Below the pieces are notes generated by a model, which was not told the DNA's origin, ran no database searches, and saw only the letters and a list, made by a program, of their open reading frames with translations. A DNA stretch of 64,000 nucleotides from Fluviicola chungangensis. Lineage in GTDB: Bacteria; Bacteroidota; Bacteroidia; Flavobacteriales_D; Crocinitomicaceae. A program made the translations under genes and the position numbers. Below, one piece after another: positions 8,670 to 18,287 of this stretch (the stretch's first letter is position 1; each line of letters starts with the position of its first letter). The DNA lies in assembly GCF_007558725.1 (NCBI RefSeq), contig NZ_VLPL01000008.1, positions 62,001-126,000 on the forward strand. The letters are read 5' to 3'.

Positions 8670-9093
8670 CTAAAGATAACAATTAAGCATAAGCTCCAAT
8701 TGTTCGTTTTCGATAGTGTTTGCTTCTCTTTTTTTTTCTTCTTGGGTTTAAACAGACTTTTTTTATCACCCGAAGCGGCCATGCTTATTTCTGTCAGGTC
8801 ATTCGGAATTTGTTCATCTGCCTGAACGGGTGAGATTGTAAAACCCAAGAAAGATGCTGCTGTCAGGAAACGAAACAAAAAGGCTTTTCTCCAGTGGAAT
8901 ACCGGTCTTGCTTCCAATTGCTCATTCCGGTAGATCCCGCGATTTTTTGTCCTTTATAAGCCAGTATTTCAGGCTCAGTTGCCTGGGTAAAATCAATCAC
9001 TTTTTTAGAACATCCCTTGCAGAAATAACAATTTGCGCCTGTTTTTTGGAGTTGGTTCATGCTTACAGGGCACGGATCATTGATTTGTAACAT
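8670..9093 (-). pseudogene. Frame-disrupted small CxxC protein gene
   Basis: The first frame (from ATG at 9091-9093) encodes MLQINDPCPVSMNQLQKTGA and then NCYFCKGCSKKVIDFTQATE. This is the N-terminus of a common Bacteroidota family ('...CxxCxKxVIDFT...EI...'). That frame stops at about 8863, but near 8895-8910 the homologous continuation moves to the -1 frame (VFHWRKAFLFRFLTAASFLG, a membrane helix, then FTISPVQA). This second frame reaches a run of nine A on the coding strand (8730-8738); gaining one A there gives a stop at 8670, just before the next gene. So two single-base shifts are needed for one intact protein of about 140 aa. This is either a decaying gene or sequencing indels. Confidence 0.6.
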
Positions 9094-9164
9094 AGGTTAT
9101 AGTTTTCAACAATTATAATGGATACTTGTATAAACTCCTAATTTTAGGAAAAAATTGCAATCAC

Positions 9165-10412
9165 ATGAAAAATGCCCCTTATTCGGTAGAAGAGCGTTTT
9201 GTGCGCTATGTTCAGATCGACACTACCGCAGATCCGGATTCCTCTTCGTTTCCTTCCAGTGAAAAACAAAAAGACCTTTCCCGTTTATTGGTGAAAGAAT
9301 TGAAAGCATTGGGAATTGAAGATGCAGAAGCAGATCAATGGGGGTATGTTTATGCTACAATTCCTGCGACTTCTTCCAAAGAGAATATCCCGACGATCTG
9401 TTTCTGTTCGCACATGGATACGGCTCCTGACTGTTCGGGAACCAATGTAAAACCAATCATTCACCGCAACTATACGGGAGCTCCGATCATTCTTCCGGAT
9501 GATTCGACACAGGTGATTACAACCGAAAAGCATGCTTACCTGAAAGAGAAAATAGGAGATGATTTGATTACTGCTTCCGGTTTGACCTTATTGGGTGCGG
9601 ACGATAAAGCGGGAGTAGCGATCATCATGGATTTGGCAGAGCAATTGATGAGAAAGAAAGAGATTCCTCATGGAAAAATCCGCATACTCTTCACTCCCGA
9701 TGAAGAAGTTGGAAGAGGGGTGGAGCAGCTGGATATGGAAAGATTGGGAGCTGATTTCGGATATACGCTGGATTCAGGAGAACTGGGAGCAATTGAAGAT
9801 GAATCGTTTTCGGCAGACGCAATGACTTTTGTGATTTCAGGAGTAAGTGCTCATCCGGGGTATGCAAAAGGAAAGATGGTACACGCGATGAAAGTTGCAA
9901 GTGCATTCATTGATGCATTGCCAAAGGATGAGTGGTCACCCGAAAGCACCAAAGATCGGGAGGGATTCGTTCATCCGACTGCTATTTCAGGTGGTTTGGA
10001 AGAAGTGACAGTCAGTTTCATTATCCGCGATCACATCACTGCGAAACTGGAGGAATACGAAACCCGCCTGGAAGAAATACTGAAAGAGGTTATCGCCCGT
10101 TTTCCGGGAGCAAGCTATACATCTAAGGTGACCGAGCAGTATCGTAACATGAAGGAGATCATCAAAGAGGTTCCTTTTGTGACCGATTATGCCATTGAAG
10201 CGATGAAAAATGCAGGGATTACTCCAAAACCAACAATTATTCGCGGGGGAACAGACGGATCTCGCATGTCATTCATGGGCTTGCCTTGTCCGAACATCTT
10301 CACCGGTGAAATGGCCATTCACAGCCGTCACGAATACGTCAGTGTCCAGGATATGCAAAAAGCAGTGGATACGCTGGTGGAACTGGTTCAGATCTGGGAA
10401 AAGCATTCATGA
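9165..10412 (+). CDS. pepT: Peptidase T (tripeptide aminopeptidase)
   Basis: A 415-aa M20-family metallopeptidase that removes the N-terminal residue from tripeptides in the cytoplasm. The ATG at 9165 was chosen over the longer frame because the family begins right there (SVEERFVRYVQIDT). Di-zinc ligands and catalytic residues are visible: His83 and Asp85 in CSHMDTAPD, Asp146 in GADDKAG, Glu180-Glu181 in PDEEVGRG, and the late His in AIHSRHEYVSV. A dimerisation domain lies between about residues 215 and 320. Length is normal for PepT. The next gene begins 10 bp downstream on the same strand. Confidence 0.93.
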   Translation: MKNAPYSVEERFVRYVQIDTTADPDSSSFPSSEKQKDLSRLLVKELKALGIEDAEADQWGYVYATIPATSSKENIPTICFCSHMDTAPDCSGTNVKPIIHRNYTGAPIILPDDSTQVITTEKHAYLKEKIGDDLITASGLTLLGADDKAGVAIIMDLAEQLMRKKEIPHGKIRILFTPDEEVGRGVEQLDMERLGADFGYTLDSGELGAIEDESFSADAMTFVISGVSAHPGYAKGKMVHAMKVASAFIDALPKDEWSPESTKDREGFVHPTAISGGLEEVTVSFIIRDHITAKLEEYETRLEEILKEVIARFPGASYTSKVTEQYRNMKEIIKEVPFVTDYAIEAMKNAGITPKPTIIRGGTDGSRMSFMGLPCPNIFTGEMAIHSRHEYVSVQDMQKAVDTLVELVQIWEKHS

Positions 10413-10421
10413 GTTCAGAAT

Positions 10422-11588
10422 ATGATGTATAATGATTTAAAAGAAGCGTTTTTGCTCCGGGAAGACGTCACATTTTTGAACTTCGGATCATTCGGAGCGA
10501 CTCCCAAGCCGATTTTTGAATCGTACCAGCGTTTCCAGCGCGAATTGGAATACGAACCCGTACAGTTTATCATCAATAAAGGCCCGGAATACCTGAAGGA
10601 AAGCAGGGAACGGCTCGGAGAATACCTGTTTTCTCATCCGGATAACCTGGTTTATGTGCCAAATCCTACGTATGCGGTCAACATTGTTGCCAGGTCATTG
10701 GATTTGAAAGCCGGTGATGAGGTTTTAAGTACAGATATTGAGTACGGTGCCTGCGACAGAACCTGGGAATTTTATTGCAGAGAAAAAGGTGCGACTTATG
10801 TCCGTCAAACCATTTCATTGCCCATTCAATCTAAAGAAGCTTTCCTGGCCGATTTTTGGAAAGGGTTCAGTGAAAAGACACGTTTGGTCTTTATTTCGCA
10901 AATAACATCCGCTACGGGCTTGATTTTGCCTATAAAAGAGATTTGTGAGGAAGCGAAACAACGGGGGCTGCTTGTTTTTATTGATGGTGCGCATGTTCCC
11001 GGGCATATTTCGTTAAATCTCACCCAATTGGATGCTGATTTTTACACCGGAGCTTGTCATAAATGGATGATGACGCCAAAAGGATCCAGTTTTTTGTATG
11101 TGAAACCGGAACACCAGGATGAATTGGACCCGCTGATCATAAGCTGGGGATACCAGGCAGACTATCCGAGCCATTCTCAGTTTTTGGATTATCACCAGTT
11201 TAACGGAACGCGGGATTTTTCGGCTTATCTGACCATTCCGGATGCCATTGATTTTATGAAGATGAACGACTGGTGGGGAGTAGCTGAAAGCTGCAGAATA
11301 CTGGTACGGAAATGGTTGCCCAAATTATGTGATTTGGTTGGTTCGGAACCATTGGCACCTGTTACAGACGAATTTATCGGTCAAATGGGAAGTATTCCTG
11401 TCCGATGTGGAAATCCGGTTGAACTGAAACACATTCTTTACAATGAATACAAAATAGAAATCCCGGTAATGGTTCAGAATAACCAGGTGTATATCCGGTA
11501 TTCGATCAATGCATTTAATTCAGAGGAAGATTTGAACATACTCGAAAAGACATTGAAAGATCTCAAGAAAAGGACATTGATTTTTTAA
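10422..11588 (+). CDS. PLP-dependent class V aminotransferase family enzyme
   Basis: A 388-aa fold type I PLP enzyme of the isopenicillin-N-epimerase/cysteine-desulfurase-like class V group. Signatures: FLNFGSFGATPKP at the N-terminus (substrate/phosphate region), the FIDGAH motif (Asp188, His191) that binds the pyridine nitrogen, and HKW with the Schiff-base Lys214 inside GACHKWMMTPKG. No persulfide-forming cysteine loop is obvious, so it is unlikely to be an IscS-type desulfurase. The substrate is unknown. Two adjacent ATG codons (10422 and 10425) could start it. It lies 10 bp after pepT and may be cotranscribed with it. Confidence 0.87.
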   Translation: MMYNDLKEAFLLREDVTFLNFGSFGATPKPIFESYQRFQRELEYEPVQFIINKGPEYLKESRERLGEYLFSHPDNLVYVPNPTYAVNIVARSLDLKAGDEVLSTDIEYGACDRTWEFYCREKGATYVRQTISLPIQSKEAFLADFWKGFSEKTRLVFISQITSATGLILPIKEICEEAKQRGLLVFIDGAHVPGHISLNLTQLDADFYTGACHKWMMTPKGSSFLYVKPEHQDELDPLIISWGYQADYPSHSQFLDYHQFNGTRDFSAYLTIPDAIDFMKMNDWWGVAESCRILVRKWLPKLCDLVGSEPLAPVTDEFIGQMGSIPVRCGNPVELKHILYNEYKIEIPVMVQNNQVYIRYSINAFNSEEDLNILEKTLKDLKKRTLIF

Positions 11589-11656
11589 TTGAGGATCAAA
11601 ATCAGCTATTTTTTTGGTTTTGGCTGTAACGAGGAAACGTATAAAAGAGAAATAAC

Positions 11657-12379
11657 GTGTTTATACATCAGGGTAAAAAAAGAACTGTAAAGCATAATTT
11701 GCAAATTGCATCCTTACTTTCTTTTGTCGCCGGGATCGTTAACGTTGCCGGTTTTTTGGCTGTAGCAAAATTGACTACCAATGTCACCGGTCACTTTGCA
11801 TTCTTTGTAGATGAGCTTTTCAAGTTGAAATTTTGGGAGGGTTTGATCTATTTTCTGTATATATTCTTCTTCTTTCTCGGGTCGTTTTCATCCAGTTTTT
11901 TGGTGGAGGTACTTTCGAGGAGAAATGAAAACTATGTTTATATTTTTCCTACCTCGATAGAATGTTTAATCCTGACAATCGTTGCTTTTTCCGGGAACCA
12001 ATTAATGCTCGAAAATCCCAATGTCATTGCTTTTAGTTTGCTCTTCGCCATGGGATTACAGAATTCGTTAGTCACCAGGATCTCAAATGCTACTGTTCGA
12101 ACAACTCATTTAACAGGGCTCTTTACTGACTTGGGTATAGAGCTTTCGCAATTATTCTTTTACAAAGAAGACGAAACAAGAATGAAACTGTTTGCATCAG
12201 TGAAATTGAGACTAACAATCATCAGCTTCTTTTTCATTGGTGGAATTGTTGGTGGTATTTTCTATTCTTATATTGGGCTCCATGTGTTGTTACTGGGTTC
12301 TGTTTCGTTAATACTTGGAATTATCTATGATACGGTCCGCTTGAAAATAAAGTTGCTTCAAAAAAGGCATCATCACTGA
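11657..12379 (+). CDS. YoaK/DUF1275 family membrane protein
   Basis: A 240-aa integral membrane protein with about six helices, beginning at a GTG (11657). The N-terminal helix region 'SFVAGIVNVAGFLAV' followed by 'TTNVTGHFAFF' and, later, 'GLQNSLVTRISNATVRTTHL' with 'TGLFTDLG' are hallmarks of the DUF1275 (YoaK) family, which has no proven biochemical function. The protein ends in a short basic tail, KRHHH. It sits between an aminotransferase and shikimate kinase on the same strand, 24 bp before aroK, but a functional link is not evident. Confidence 0.85.
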   Translation: MFIHQGKKRTVKHNLQIASLLSFVAGIVNVAGFLAVAKLTTNVTGHFAFFVDELFKLKFWEGLIYFLYIFFFFLGSFSSSFLVEVLSRRNENYVYIFPTSIECLILTIVAFSGNQLMLENPNVIAFSLLFAMGLQNSLVTRISNATVRTTHLTGLFTDLGIELSQLFFYKEDETRMKLFASVKLRLTIISFFFIGGIVGGIFYSYIGLHVLLLGSVSLILGIIYDTVRLKIKLLQKRHHH

Positions 12380-12403
12380 AACGAATCCTTAACTTCGTCA
12401 ATT

Positions 12404-12943
12404 ATGGAATGGCAAAAAGAAAAACACATTTTTCTCATCGGTTTCATGGGAAGTGGTAAGTCAACCGTCGGGGCTTTGTTGGCTGAACGGCTCAAGCTCC
12501 CGTTTATAGATTCGGATAAGGAAATTGAAAAGCAACAAGGGAAAACGATCAACGAGATTTTTGCACAATCGGGTGAAGTTGCTTTCCGGGAATTGGAGAT
12601 GGAGTTTTTAAACCGGTTGAAATCGCAGGAACCTTCGGTTATAGCTGTAGGAGGGGGGCTTCCGTCCATTCCGAGAGCGATTGAACTGATGCATGAATCT
12701 GGGCTGGTTATTTATTTGAATACAAGCTTATTGACTTTAATTCAGCGGCTGAAAAATGAAAAGCAGGACAGACCTTTATTGAGGGAATTGAGTGATACGG
12801 AATTTCATCCCTTTTTGGAAGCTTTATTGAGTGAGCGGGTCCATTTTTACAAGCAGGCAAAATTAATCATGCCGAATGAGCGAAATTCACCTAATGAATT
12901 AGTTTTAAAATTGGAAAAAGAATTAATAAAACTTAATAATTAG
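12404..12943 (+). CDS. aroK: Shikimate kinase
   Basis: A 179-aa cytoplasmic kinase that phosphorylates shikimate to shikimate-3-phosphate in the chorismate pathway. Visible features are Walker A GFMGSGKST (13-21), the shikimate-binding DSD (36-38), Arg62 in FRELE, the GGG loop (83-85) and the lid arginine Arg123 in KQDRPLL. Length is typical. Its stop codon is directly adjacent to the stop of the convergent gene (12943/12944) with no room for a separate terminator. Confidence 0.95.
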   Translation: MEWQKEKHIFLIGFMGSGKSTVGALLAERLKLPFIDSDKEIEKQQGKTINEIFAQSGEVAFRELEMEFLNRLKSQEPSVIAVGGGLPSIPRAIELMHESGLVIYLNTSLLTLIQRLKNEKQDRPLLRELSDTEFHPFLEALLSERVHFYKQAKLIMPNERNSPNELVLKLEKELIKLNN

Positions 12944-13546
12944 TTATTCGAAATCTTCGTCAATCCCAAAGAAATTGGTCTTTTCTCCACGTGCTTCTCT
13001 GTTTAGAAAATAGTAATACAAGCTGGAATGTCCGATCAACAGGAAAAAGGCAATTTTATCAAAGGTAGTTGTATCGTGGTACCAATACGAGAATCCTAAA
13101 AGGAGCCACATGGAAAGTAGATAGAGTCCGCCGGAAGCCCAAATAAAGTAAATGAACCAGGTATTCTTTCGCCATTGCAGGACCAGCCCGATAAATAAAC
13201 CCATCCACGAAATGAGCGCGATGTTATAGAATGTGATGAGGTTCTTTTGAAAATCCGTTCCGGTAAACCCCAATGCTTGTCCACGCTGTTCGATGAGTGA
13301 ATGAACATCCAAACCTTTTTCCTGTTCAATCCACTCTGTGCTTGTAAGAACAACATACCCCAAAATAATCCAGACTAAAAAGATGATCCAAATAATCAAT
13401 CCCAGGTAGAAACCTATTTGGGTATAGGTGTCAGGAGATTCCTTCCCGAAAATGACGTTGCGTAAGCGGGTCAATATGGGAATGGGACTTTCAAGATGAG
13501 CCTCAAATTCTTCGCGAAATGAATGTTTTTTATCGGAATTCGTCAC
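12944..13546 (-). CDS. Hypothetical four-TM membrane protein
   Basis: A 200-aa protein with a charged N-terminus of about 45 residues and hydrophobic helices at roughly 46-72, 105-122, 130-150 and 160-178. The start is a GTG at 13544-13546. The loop after helix 1 (EWIEQEKGLDVHSLIEQ) is probably extracytoplasmic. I do not recognise the family. It is convergent with aroK and divergent from the transglutaminase-like gene, whose start is only 26 bp away, so the two start regions must overlap. Confidence 0.7.
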   Translation of the reverse strand: MTNSDKKHSFREEFEAHLESPIPILTRLRNVIFGKESPDTYTQIGFYLGLIIWIIFLVWIILGYVVLTSTEWIEQEKGLDVHSLIEQRGQALGFTGTDFQKNLITFYNIALISWMGLFIGLVLQWRKNTWFIYFIWASGGLYLLSMWLLLGFSYWYHDTTTFDKIAFFLLIGHSSLYYYFLNREARGEKTNFFGIDEDFE

Positions 13547-13572
13547 TCAACGAATTTAGTTAATTTCGTACA

Positions 13573-14256
13573 ATGAACGCACAAAATCGTGACTTAAAAC
13601 AGGAGGAATTCCTGGTCGAAACCTCACAGATGAATTATTCCAGTCCGGAAGTAAGGCAATTCATTCAAACCATTCCTGTTCATTCGCAGCCTCTTAGTCA
13701 AGCGATTGCTATCTATGAAACGGTCCGCGATTCGTTTTTGTATGACCCGTACCATCTTGATCTACGTCCGGATTTTTTAAAAGCAAGTGTCATTGTTTTA
13801 AAGAAACGTGCCTGGTGTGTTGAAAAAGCCCTTTTGGCCTGTGCTTGTTTTCGTTCGTTTGGTTTTCCTGCCAGGTTGGGTTTTGGAATAGTCAAGAATC
13901 ACATTGGTGTGGATAAATTGAAAATTTACCTGAAACGGGATGAGATCGTATTTCATGGCTATGTAGAAGTGTACATCGATGGAAAATGGAGTAAATGCAC
14001 TCCGGCATTCGATCCGCGTATTTGCAAATTAAGTGGTGTTCCCTTACTGGAGTGGAACGGGAAGGAAGATTCCCTTTTTCAAGCCTTTGTAGAAGAAAGT
14101 CAATTTATGGAATACCTGCATTTTTATGGTGAATTTGAAGATGTTCCTTTTGAATTGATGCATGCTGAAATGTACAGGTATTATCCCGATTTATTTAATC
14201 ATCCGGTGGATACGAGGGCTTTTTCGTTTCATTTTGATCCGGTTTATTTGCCATAA
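13573..14256 (+). CDS. Transglutaminase-like domain protein, cytoplasmic
   Basis: A 227-aa protein without a signal peptide. The TGase-like triad is Cys82 in KRAWCVEKALL, His128 in VFHGYVEVYIDGKW and Asp147 in TPAFDPRI. Upstream, 'AIAIYETVRDSFLYDP' is the usual N-terminal helix of this fold. Such proteins in bacteria are thought to be peptidases or amidases more than cross-linkers; the substrate is unknown. It differs from the secreted transglutaminase-like protein at 3726-4754 in lacking export signals. Monocistronic by position. Confidence 0.8.
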   Translation: MNAQNRDLKQEEFLVETSQMNYSSPEVRQFIQTIPVHSQPLSQAIAIYETVRDSFLYDPYHLDLRPDFLKASVIVLKKRAWCVEKALLACACFRSFGFPARLGFGIVKNHIGVDKLKIYLKRDEIVFHGYVEVYIDGKWSKCTPAFDPRICKLSGVPLLEWNGKEDSLFQAFVEESQFMEYLHFYGEFEDVPFELMHAEMYRYYPDLFNHPVDTRAFSFHFDPVYLP

Positions 14257-14386
14257 AGCTAAAGTGAAAATTCGGGAATTCGAAAATTAGCTTGTTCCCA
14301 AAGATACGAACAGATTTCGTGTTAAATCACTGATAATAAGTAATTTATTTTTTTAAAACGTATGATTTAGTTTAAATACAATCCGA

Positions 14387-16267
14387 TTAAACTTCTACCT
14401 TTCCGTTCGAAATCGGTACTTCTGTTTTTACATTCCGCACCTTCACAAATTTAGGCTCCAAAATCATAAACGTACAATCATCCGTTTGCTCACCTTCTCC
14501 TTTCCAAAACGAGAATTGGTTCATTAATCGATTATACAATACACTTCCGCTTTGATTGGAAGAGCGGGACAATAGGTAACGCAGCTGCTTTTTACCAAAC
14601 TTTTTGTTCGATTCTTTTCCGAATTGGTCTACCATTCCATCGGTGAAAAAGACCAGTTTGTCATCCTCTTCCAGAATAAGCTCTTGTGACTTGAATTCCA
14701 GATGATTCATATATGTGAAGCCAATGGGAACACGTTCTCCGTTTAATTCAATGACTTCGGAGTTTCGTAGAATCCACAAAGGCATTTGAGCTCCGGAAAA
14801 AGACAGTTCCCGAGAGCGCTTATCCAAACAGCATATGGCGATATCCATTCCATCCATTCGCTGTTCTTCGTCGGAACTGATTCTTCTGAGGATCGTTTTG
14901 CGCAAGGAATCAAGCAATTCATTCGGTTTGCGGATCCCGTCAGCGAACAACTCGTCCAGGGTGTTCATACCCAATACGCTGAGTAAAGCTCCCGGAACGC
15001 CGTGTCCGGTGCAATCTGCCAATGCAAACAGGATTTTCTCCGAACCGTTTTCTCTAAATGTCTTCATCCAGTAGAAATCTCCGCCAACGAGATGCTTGGG
15101 GGTGTAGTGGATATGAACCTGCTCGAAATGCTGGGCCAGTTGTTTTCGGGATACCAATAGGGATTCCTGCAGTTTTTGAGCATAGCGCAAGCTGTCCATC
15201 ATTTCGGAATGCTGCTTTTCCAATTGGACGTTCTTCTCATGAAGAGCAGTGGTTCTTCTCAAAACACGGTCTTCCAATAAATGCACGTCCCATTTGATTT
15301 TTCGTGCCATTTTCAGGAACTGAATGCTGATTTGTCCGATCTCATTTTTAGGTAACTGATGGGAAATACTTTCATAAGCCTGGTAATTGGATGAAATAAA
15401 TTCATTCATACTGCGCTGCAACCTGCTAACTTGGATCGTGATGTTGCGGACGATGTAGATACTTCCGATAATCAAAGCAAAGAAGGCAATGCCCGATATG
15501 ATGTACTGCATGGTTAGTGAATCGTTTGACAGGGCATAGGATTCGCGGATGAATTCTCCTCTGATCCGTCTTAAACTTGCCTGAATATTGAGTATGCTTA
15601 AGGACCAGTTTGTATAATGGTTCCTGTTTGGAATAGCAAACAGCAGTTGAATGCGGTTACGAACAGAGTCGAAATACCGGAGGTAACTGGAGAGTTCGGC
15701 AGGGCAGTTTCCATTGGCTTGCCAATGTGCGATTTCCCGGTGAAGGGATGCGGCATAATTTTCATCGTTCCGCATAATGTAGTCCTTTTCATGCCTGCGT
15801 AAACTCAAAATTTGTTCGTCAAACTGGGGGAATTTTTCTTCCACCCGGTGAATGACCTCGCGCATTTTTCCAATGTATCCGAATTCCTTGAAACCGATTT
15901 TGGCGATATCGTTCAAAATGTGGTCCTCAGTCAGCAGAACGTTGTCCAGGGTGACTAAGAGTTCCTTCTCGGTCTTTTTATTAGCTGCAAAGACCTCGTG
16001 AAGATTCTGACGAATCAGCTCATGCGTAAAGCTGTTTTTTCTGCGGTATTCCTGTTCGTTCTTTGCAATAGAGTCGTACCAGAAATGCTGATTGGTCAAA
16101 TGCTCCATCCAATCTTTGTGATCCTGTATTTGGGTTGACAGATTATCCAGTTTTACAAGCAAGGCCTGTTTTTCATGCATTTTCTGATTAAAGTACCAGG
16201 ACATCGAAGCAAAAATCAACAACACCAAACCAAATCCTCCAAGGACTACCACCAACGATTTTTTCAT
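14387..16267 (-). CDS. Membrane sensor with SpoIIE/PP2C phosphatase domain
   Basis: A 626-aa signalling protein. TM1 is at about residues 7-27 and TM2 at about 257-277; the 230 residues between them form a helical extracytoplasmic sensor. A HAMP-like region (280-335) and a coiled coil (about 335-375) lead to a SpoIIE-type PPM phosphatase domain (about 385-612). Its metal-binding Asp residues are in VGGDFYW and ALADCTGHGVPGAL, and a late one is in FFTDGMVDQFG. Such proteins dephosphorylate anti-anti-sigma (STAS) proteins in partner-switching pathways, but no STAS or HPK gene is next to it. Encoded alone, divergent from the M61 peptidase gene. Confidence 0.88.
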   Translation of the reverse strand: MKKSLVVVLGGFGLVLLIFASMSWYFNQKMHEKQALLVKLDNLSTQIQDHKDWMEHLTNQHFWYDSIAKNEQEYRRKNSFTHELIRQNLHEVFAANKKTEKELLVTLDNVLLTEDHILNDIAKIGFKEFGYIGKMREVIHRVEEKFPQFDEQILSLRRHEKDYIMRNDENYAASLHREIAHWQANGNCPAELSSYLRYFDSVRNRIQLLFAIPNRNHYTNWSLSILNIQASLRRIRGEFIRESYALSNDSLTMQYIISGIAFFALIIGSIYIVRNITIQVSRLQRSMNEFISSNYQAYESISHQLPKNEIGQISIQFLKMARKIKWDVHLLEDRVLRRTTALHEKNVQLEKQHSEMMDSLRYAQKLQESLLVSRKQLAQHFEQVHIHYTPKHLVGGDFYWMKTFRENGSEKILFALADCTGHGVPGALLSVLGMNTLDELFADGIRKPNELLDSLRKTILRRISSDEEQRMDGMDIAICCLDKRSRELSFSGAQMPLWILRNSEVIELNGERVPIGFTYMNHLEFKSQELILEEDDKLVFFTDGMVDQFGKESNKKFGKKQLRYLLSRSSNQSGSVLYNRLMNQFSFWKGEGEQTDDCTFMILEPKFVKVRNVKTEVPISNGKVEV

Positions 16268-16391
16268 GCTGCAAAATTCAGCTCTTCCTTTTGCTACAAT
16301 ATAAATCGCGTGTCAAATTGCTGTTAACAAGCATTAGAAAATGATGAATTTCTTTTGAAAGAAGTATATTTGGCTAAATTAAAATCGAGCA

Positions 16392-18173
16392 ATGAAATCA
16401 GCATTACTTATCGTATCACTTAGCCTGGCAGGAATGATCAATGCGCAAAAGATCCAATATGCGCTGCGAATGACAAAACCTCAGAATCATTATTTTGAAG
16501 TAGAAATGGAAATTTCCGAATTCAAAGCGGGTGATCTGACCGTTAAAATGCCCGTTTGGGCTCCCGGTTCTTACCTGGTAAGAGAATTTTCAAAAAATGT
16601 GAACCTGGTTCGTGCTTTTGATGAGAAAGGGGAAGCTTTAAAAGTGGGTAAAACTTCGAAAAATGCCTGGAAGATCACTACCGGTAAAGCGAAAAAAGTA
16701 CGTGTTCAATACGAGGTTTATGCATTCGAGTTGTCTGTAAGAACAAGCTTTTTGGATTTGACACATGGATTTGTTTCAAGTTCAGGAGTTTTCTGTTATT
16801 TGGACGGACACAAAGACAAAAGCGGAACGGTGACGGTTTATCCTCATGCGGATTTTAAGGTGATCACAACACCATTGGAAAAGACTGCTGAACAGAAGTC
16901 GGGTGAAAGATCGGAAACCTTTCAGTTTCCCAATTACGATGTATTGGTAGATTCTCCGTTCGAGATCGGAAACCAGGAAGTGTTTGACTTTACAGTTGGT
17001 GAAACAAAACACAAAGTTGCTATTTTCGGTTCAGGGAACTTTGATATGGATGAATTGAAAGTCGATATGTCGCGAATTGTTCAATCGGAAAATGAAGTCT
17101 TTGGCGGCAAAAACCCCAATAAAAACTACACCTTCATCATTCACAATGTGGTGAACGGACAAGGAGGTCTGGAGCATGCCAATTCCTGTGTTCTAAGTGT
17201 AAACCGCTGGACATATGGTGGAGCTTACAAAGACTTTTTATCCCTGGTTGCACACGAATATTTCCATTTATGGAATGTAAAGCGCATTCGTCCCATCCAA
17301 TTAGGTCCATTCAATTACGACGAAGAAAATTATACTTCTTTACTTTGGGTAATGGAAGGTTTTACATCGTATTACGATGAATTGCTGCTTGTAAGGGCTG
17401 GGTATTACACCAAAGAGGAATACCTGAGAAAATTACAGGGAACATTGAATTACGTGGAGGGTTCGGTTGGCTCACGGGTTCAACCGGTTGCGCACGCCAG
17501 CTACGATGCCTGGATCAAAGGATATCGTCCAAATGAAAACAGTGCAAATACCACAATGACTTATTACTCAAGAGGAGCAATTCTGGGAGCCTACCTGGAT
17601 GCGGTCATTATTGATAAATTTAACGGGACCAAGTGTCTGGACCATTTCATGCAATACTTATACGAAGAGTTTTATATAAAGAAAAATCGGGGATTCACGG
17701 AAATTGAATTTCAGGATGCACTTGAAAAATTCCTGGGACAGGACATGGATTACTTCTTTGACAAGTATGTGAATGGTACGGAAATACCTAATTACAAAGA
17801 AGTCTTCGGAAAAATTGGAGTCGATGTGACATATACCGGCAAACCCACAACTTCTTTCGGAGCAGCATTATCTCAGGAAGGAGGAAACTGTATCGTAAAA
17901 GGAATTCGTGCAGGAAGTGCTGCTGAGAGTGCCGGTTTGAGCGTTGGAGATGAAATTATCGCTGCAGATGGTATGCGGGTAGATAACAGTGCAGTTGAAA
18001 GTTATGTTGGAAGTTTGGGAGAAGGAGAAACGTGTAAATTGCTAATTGCGCGGGATGAAGTAATCCTGGAGCTGACGGTTCAAATGACACTTTATGAAAG
18101 ACCGTCATTCAAATTGGAGCCCAATGGAACAGCAAAGAGTAAATTCGATTATTGGTTAAGAACAACGAATTAA
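16392..18173 (+). CDS. M61 family metallopeptidase with PDZ domain
   Basis: A 593-aa secreted zinc peptidase of the glycyl aminopeptidase family. Residues 1-18 are a signal peptide (ends MINAQ). The N-terminal beta domain spans about 20-200. The catalytic thermolysin-like domain has HEYFH (His288, Glu289, His292) and the third zinc ligand Glu322 in WVMEGFTSYYDE. A C-terminal PDZ domain (about 485-570, with AGSAAESAGLSVGDEIIAAD) would bind substrate tails. It probably degrades peptides in the periplasm. A TATATTTG (-7-like) element lies at 16365-16372. Length is normal. Confidence 0.92.
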   Translation: MKSALLIVSLSLAGMINAQKIQYALRMTKPQNHYFEVEMEISEFKAGDLTVKMPVWAPGSYLVREFSKNVNLVRAFDEKGEALKVGKTSKNAWKITTGKAKKVRVQYEVYAFELSVRTSFLDLTHGFVSSSGVFCYLDGHKDKSGTVTVYPHADFKVITTPLEKTAEQKSGERSETFQFPNYDVLVDSPFEIGNQEVFDFTVGETKHKVAIFGSGNFDMDELKVDMSRIVQSENEVFGGKNPNKNYTFIIHNVVNGQGGLEHANSCVLSVNRWTYGGAYKDFLSLVAHEYFHLWNVKRIRPIQLGPFNYDEENYTSLLWVMEGFTSYYDELLLVRAGYYTKEEYLRKLQGTLNYVEGSVGSRVQPVAHASYDAWIKGYRPNENSANTTMTYYSRGAILGAYLDAVIIDKFNGTKCLDHFMQYLYEEFYIKKNRGFTEIEFQDALEKFLGQDMDYFFDKYVNGTEIPNYKEVFGKIGVDVTYTGKPTTSFGAALSQEGGNCIVKGIRAGSAAESAGLSVGDEIIAADGMRVDNSAVESYVGSLGEGETCKLLIARDEVILELTVQMTLYERPSFKLEPNGTAKSKFDYWLRTTN

Positions 18174-18203
18174 TTCAATAAAGAATAGCAGGAGCGGGGC
18201 ATT

Positions 18204-18223
18204 CGGAAGAGTGTTCCGTTTTT
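18204..18223 (+). terminator. Weak terminator hairpin after M61 gene
   Basis: A CGGAA/TTCCG stem (18204-18208 and 18214-18218) with a 5-nt loop is followed by five T. Just downstream, 18231-18239 (accgcaaag) and 18273-18281 (ctttgcggt) form a second 9-bp inverted repeat that contains a word, 'gcaaaggccgcggagaacgc', recalling a common dispersed intergenic repeat. Either could stop transcription between these convergent genes. Confidence 0.45.
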
Positions 18224-18287
18224 AATTTTTACCGCAAAGGCCGCGGAGAACGCTAAGATATATTCTTCTTCTCTTTGCGGTTCACTC

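Noticed and set aside
8558-8917. 119-codon minus frame treated as its own gene
   Set aside because: It starts inside the CxxC gene and its last third runs into the downstream lipoprotein gene; only its first half looks coding, so it was merged into the frame-disrupted gene.
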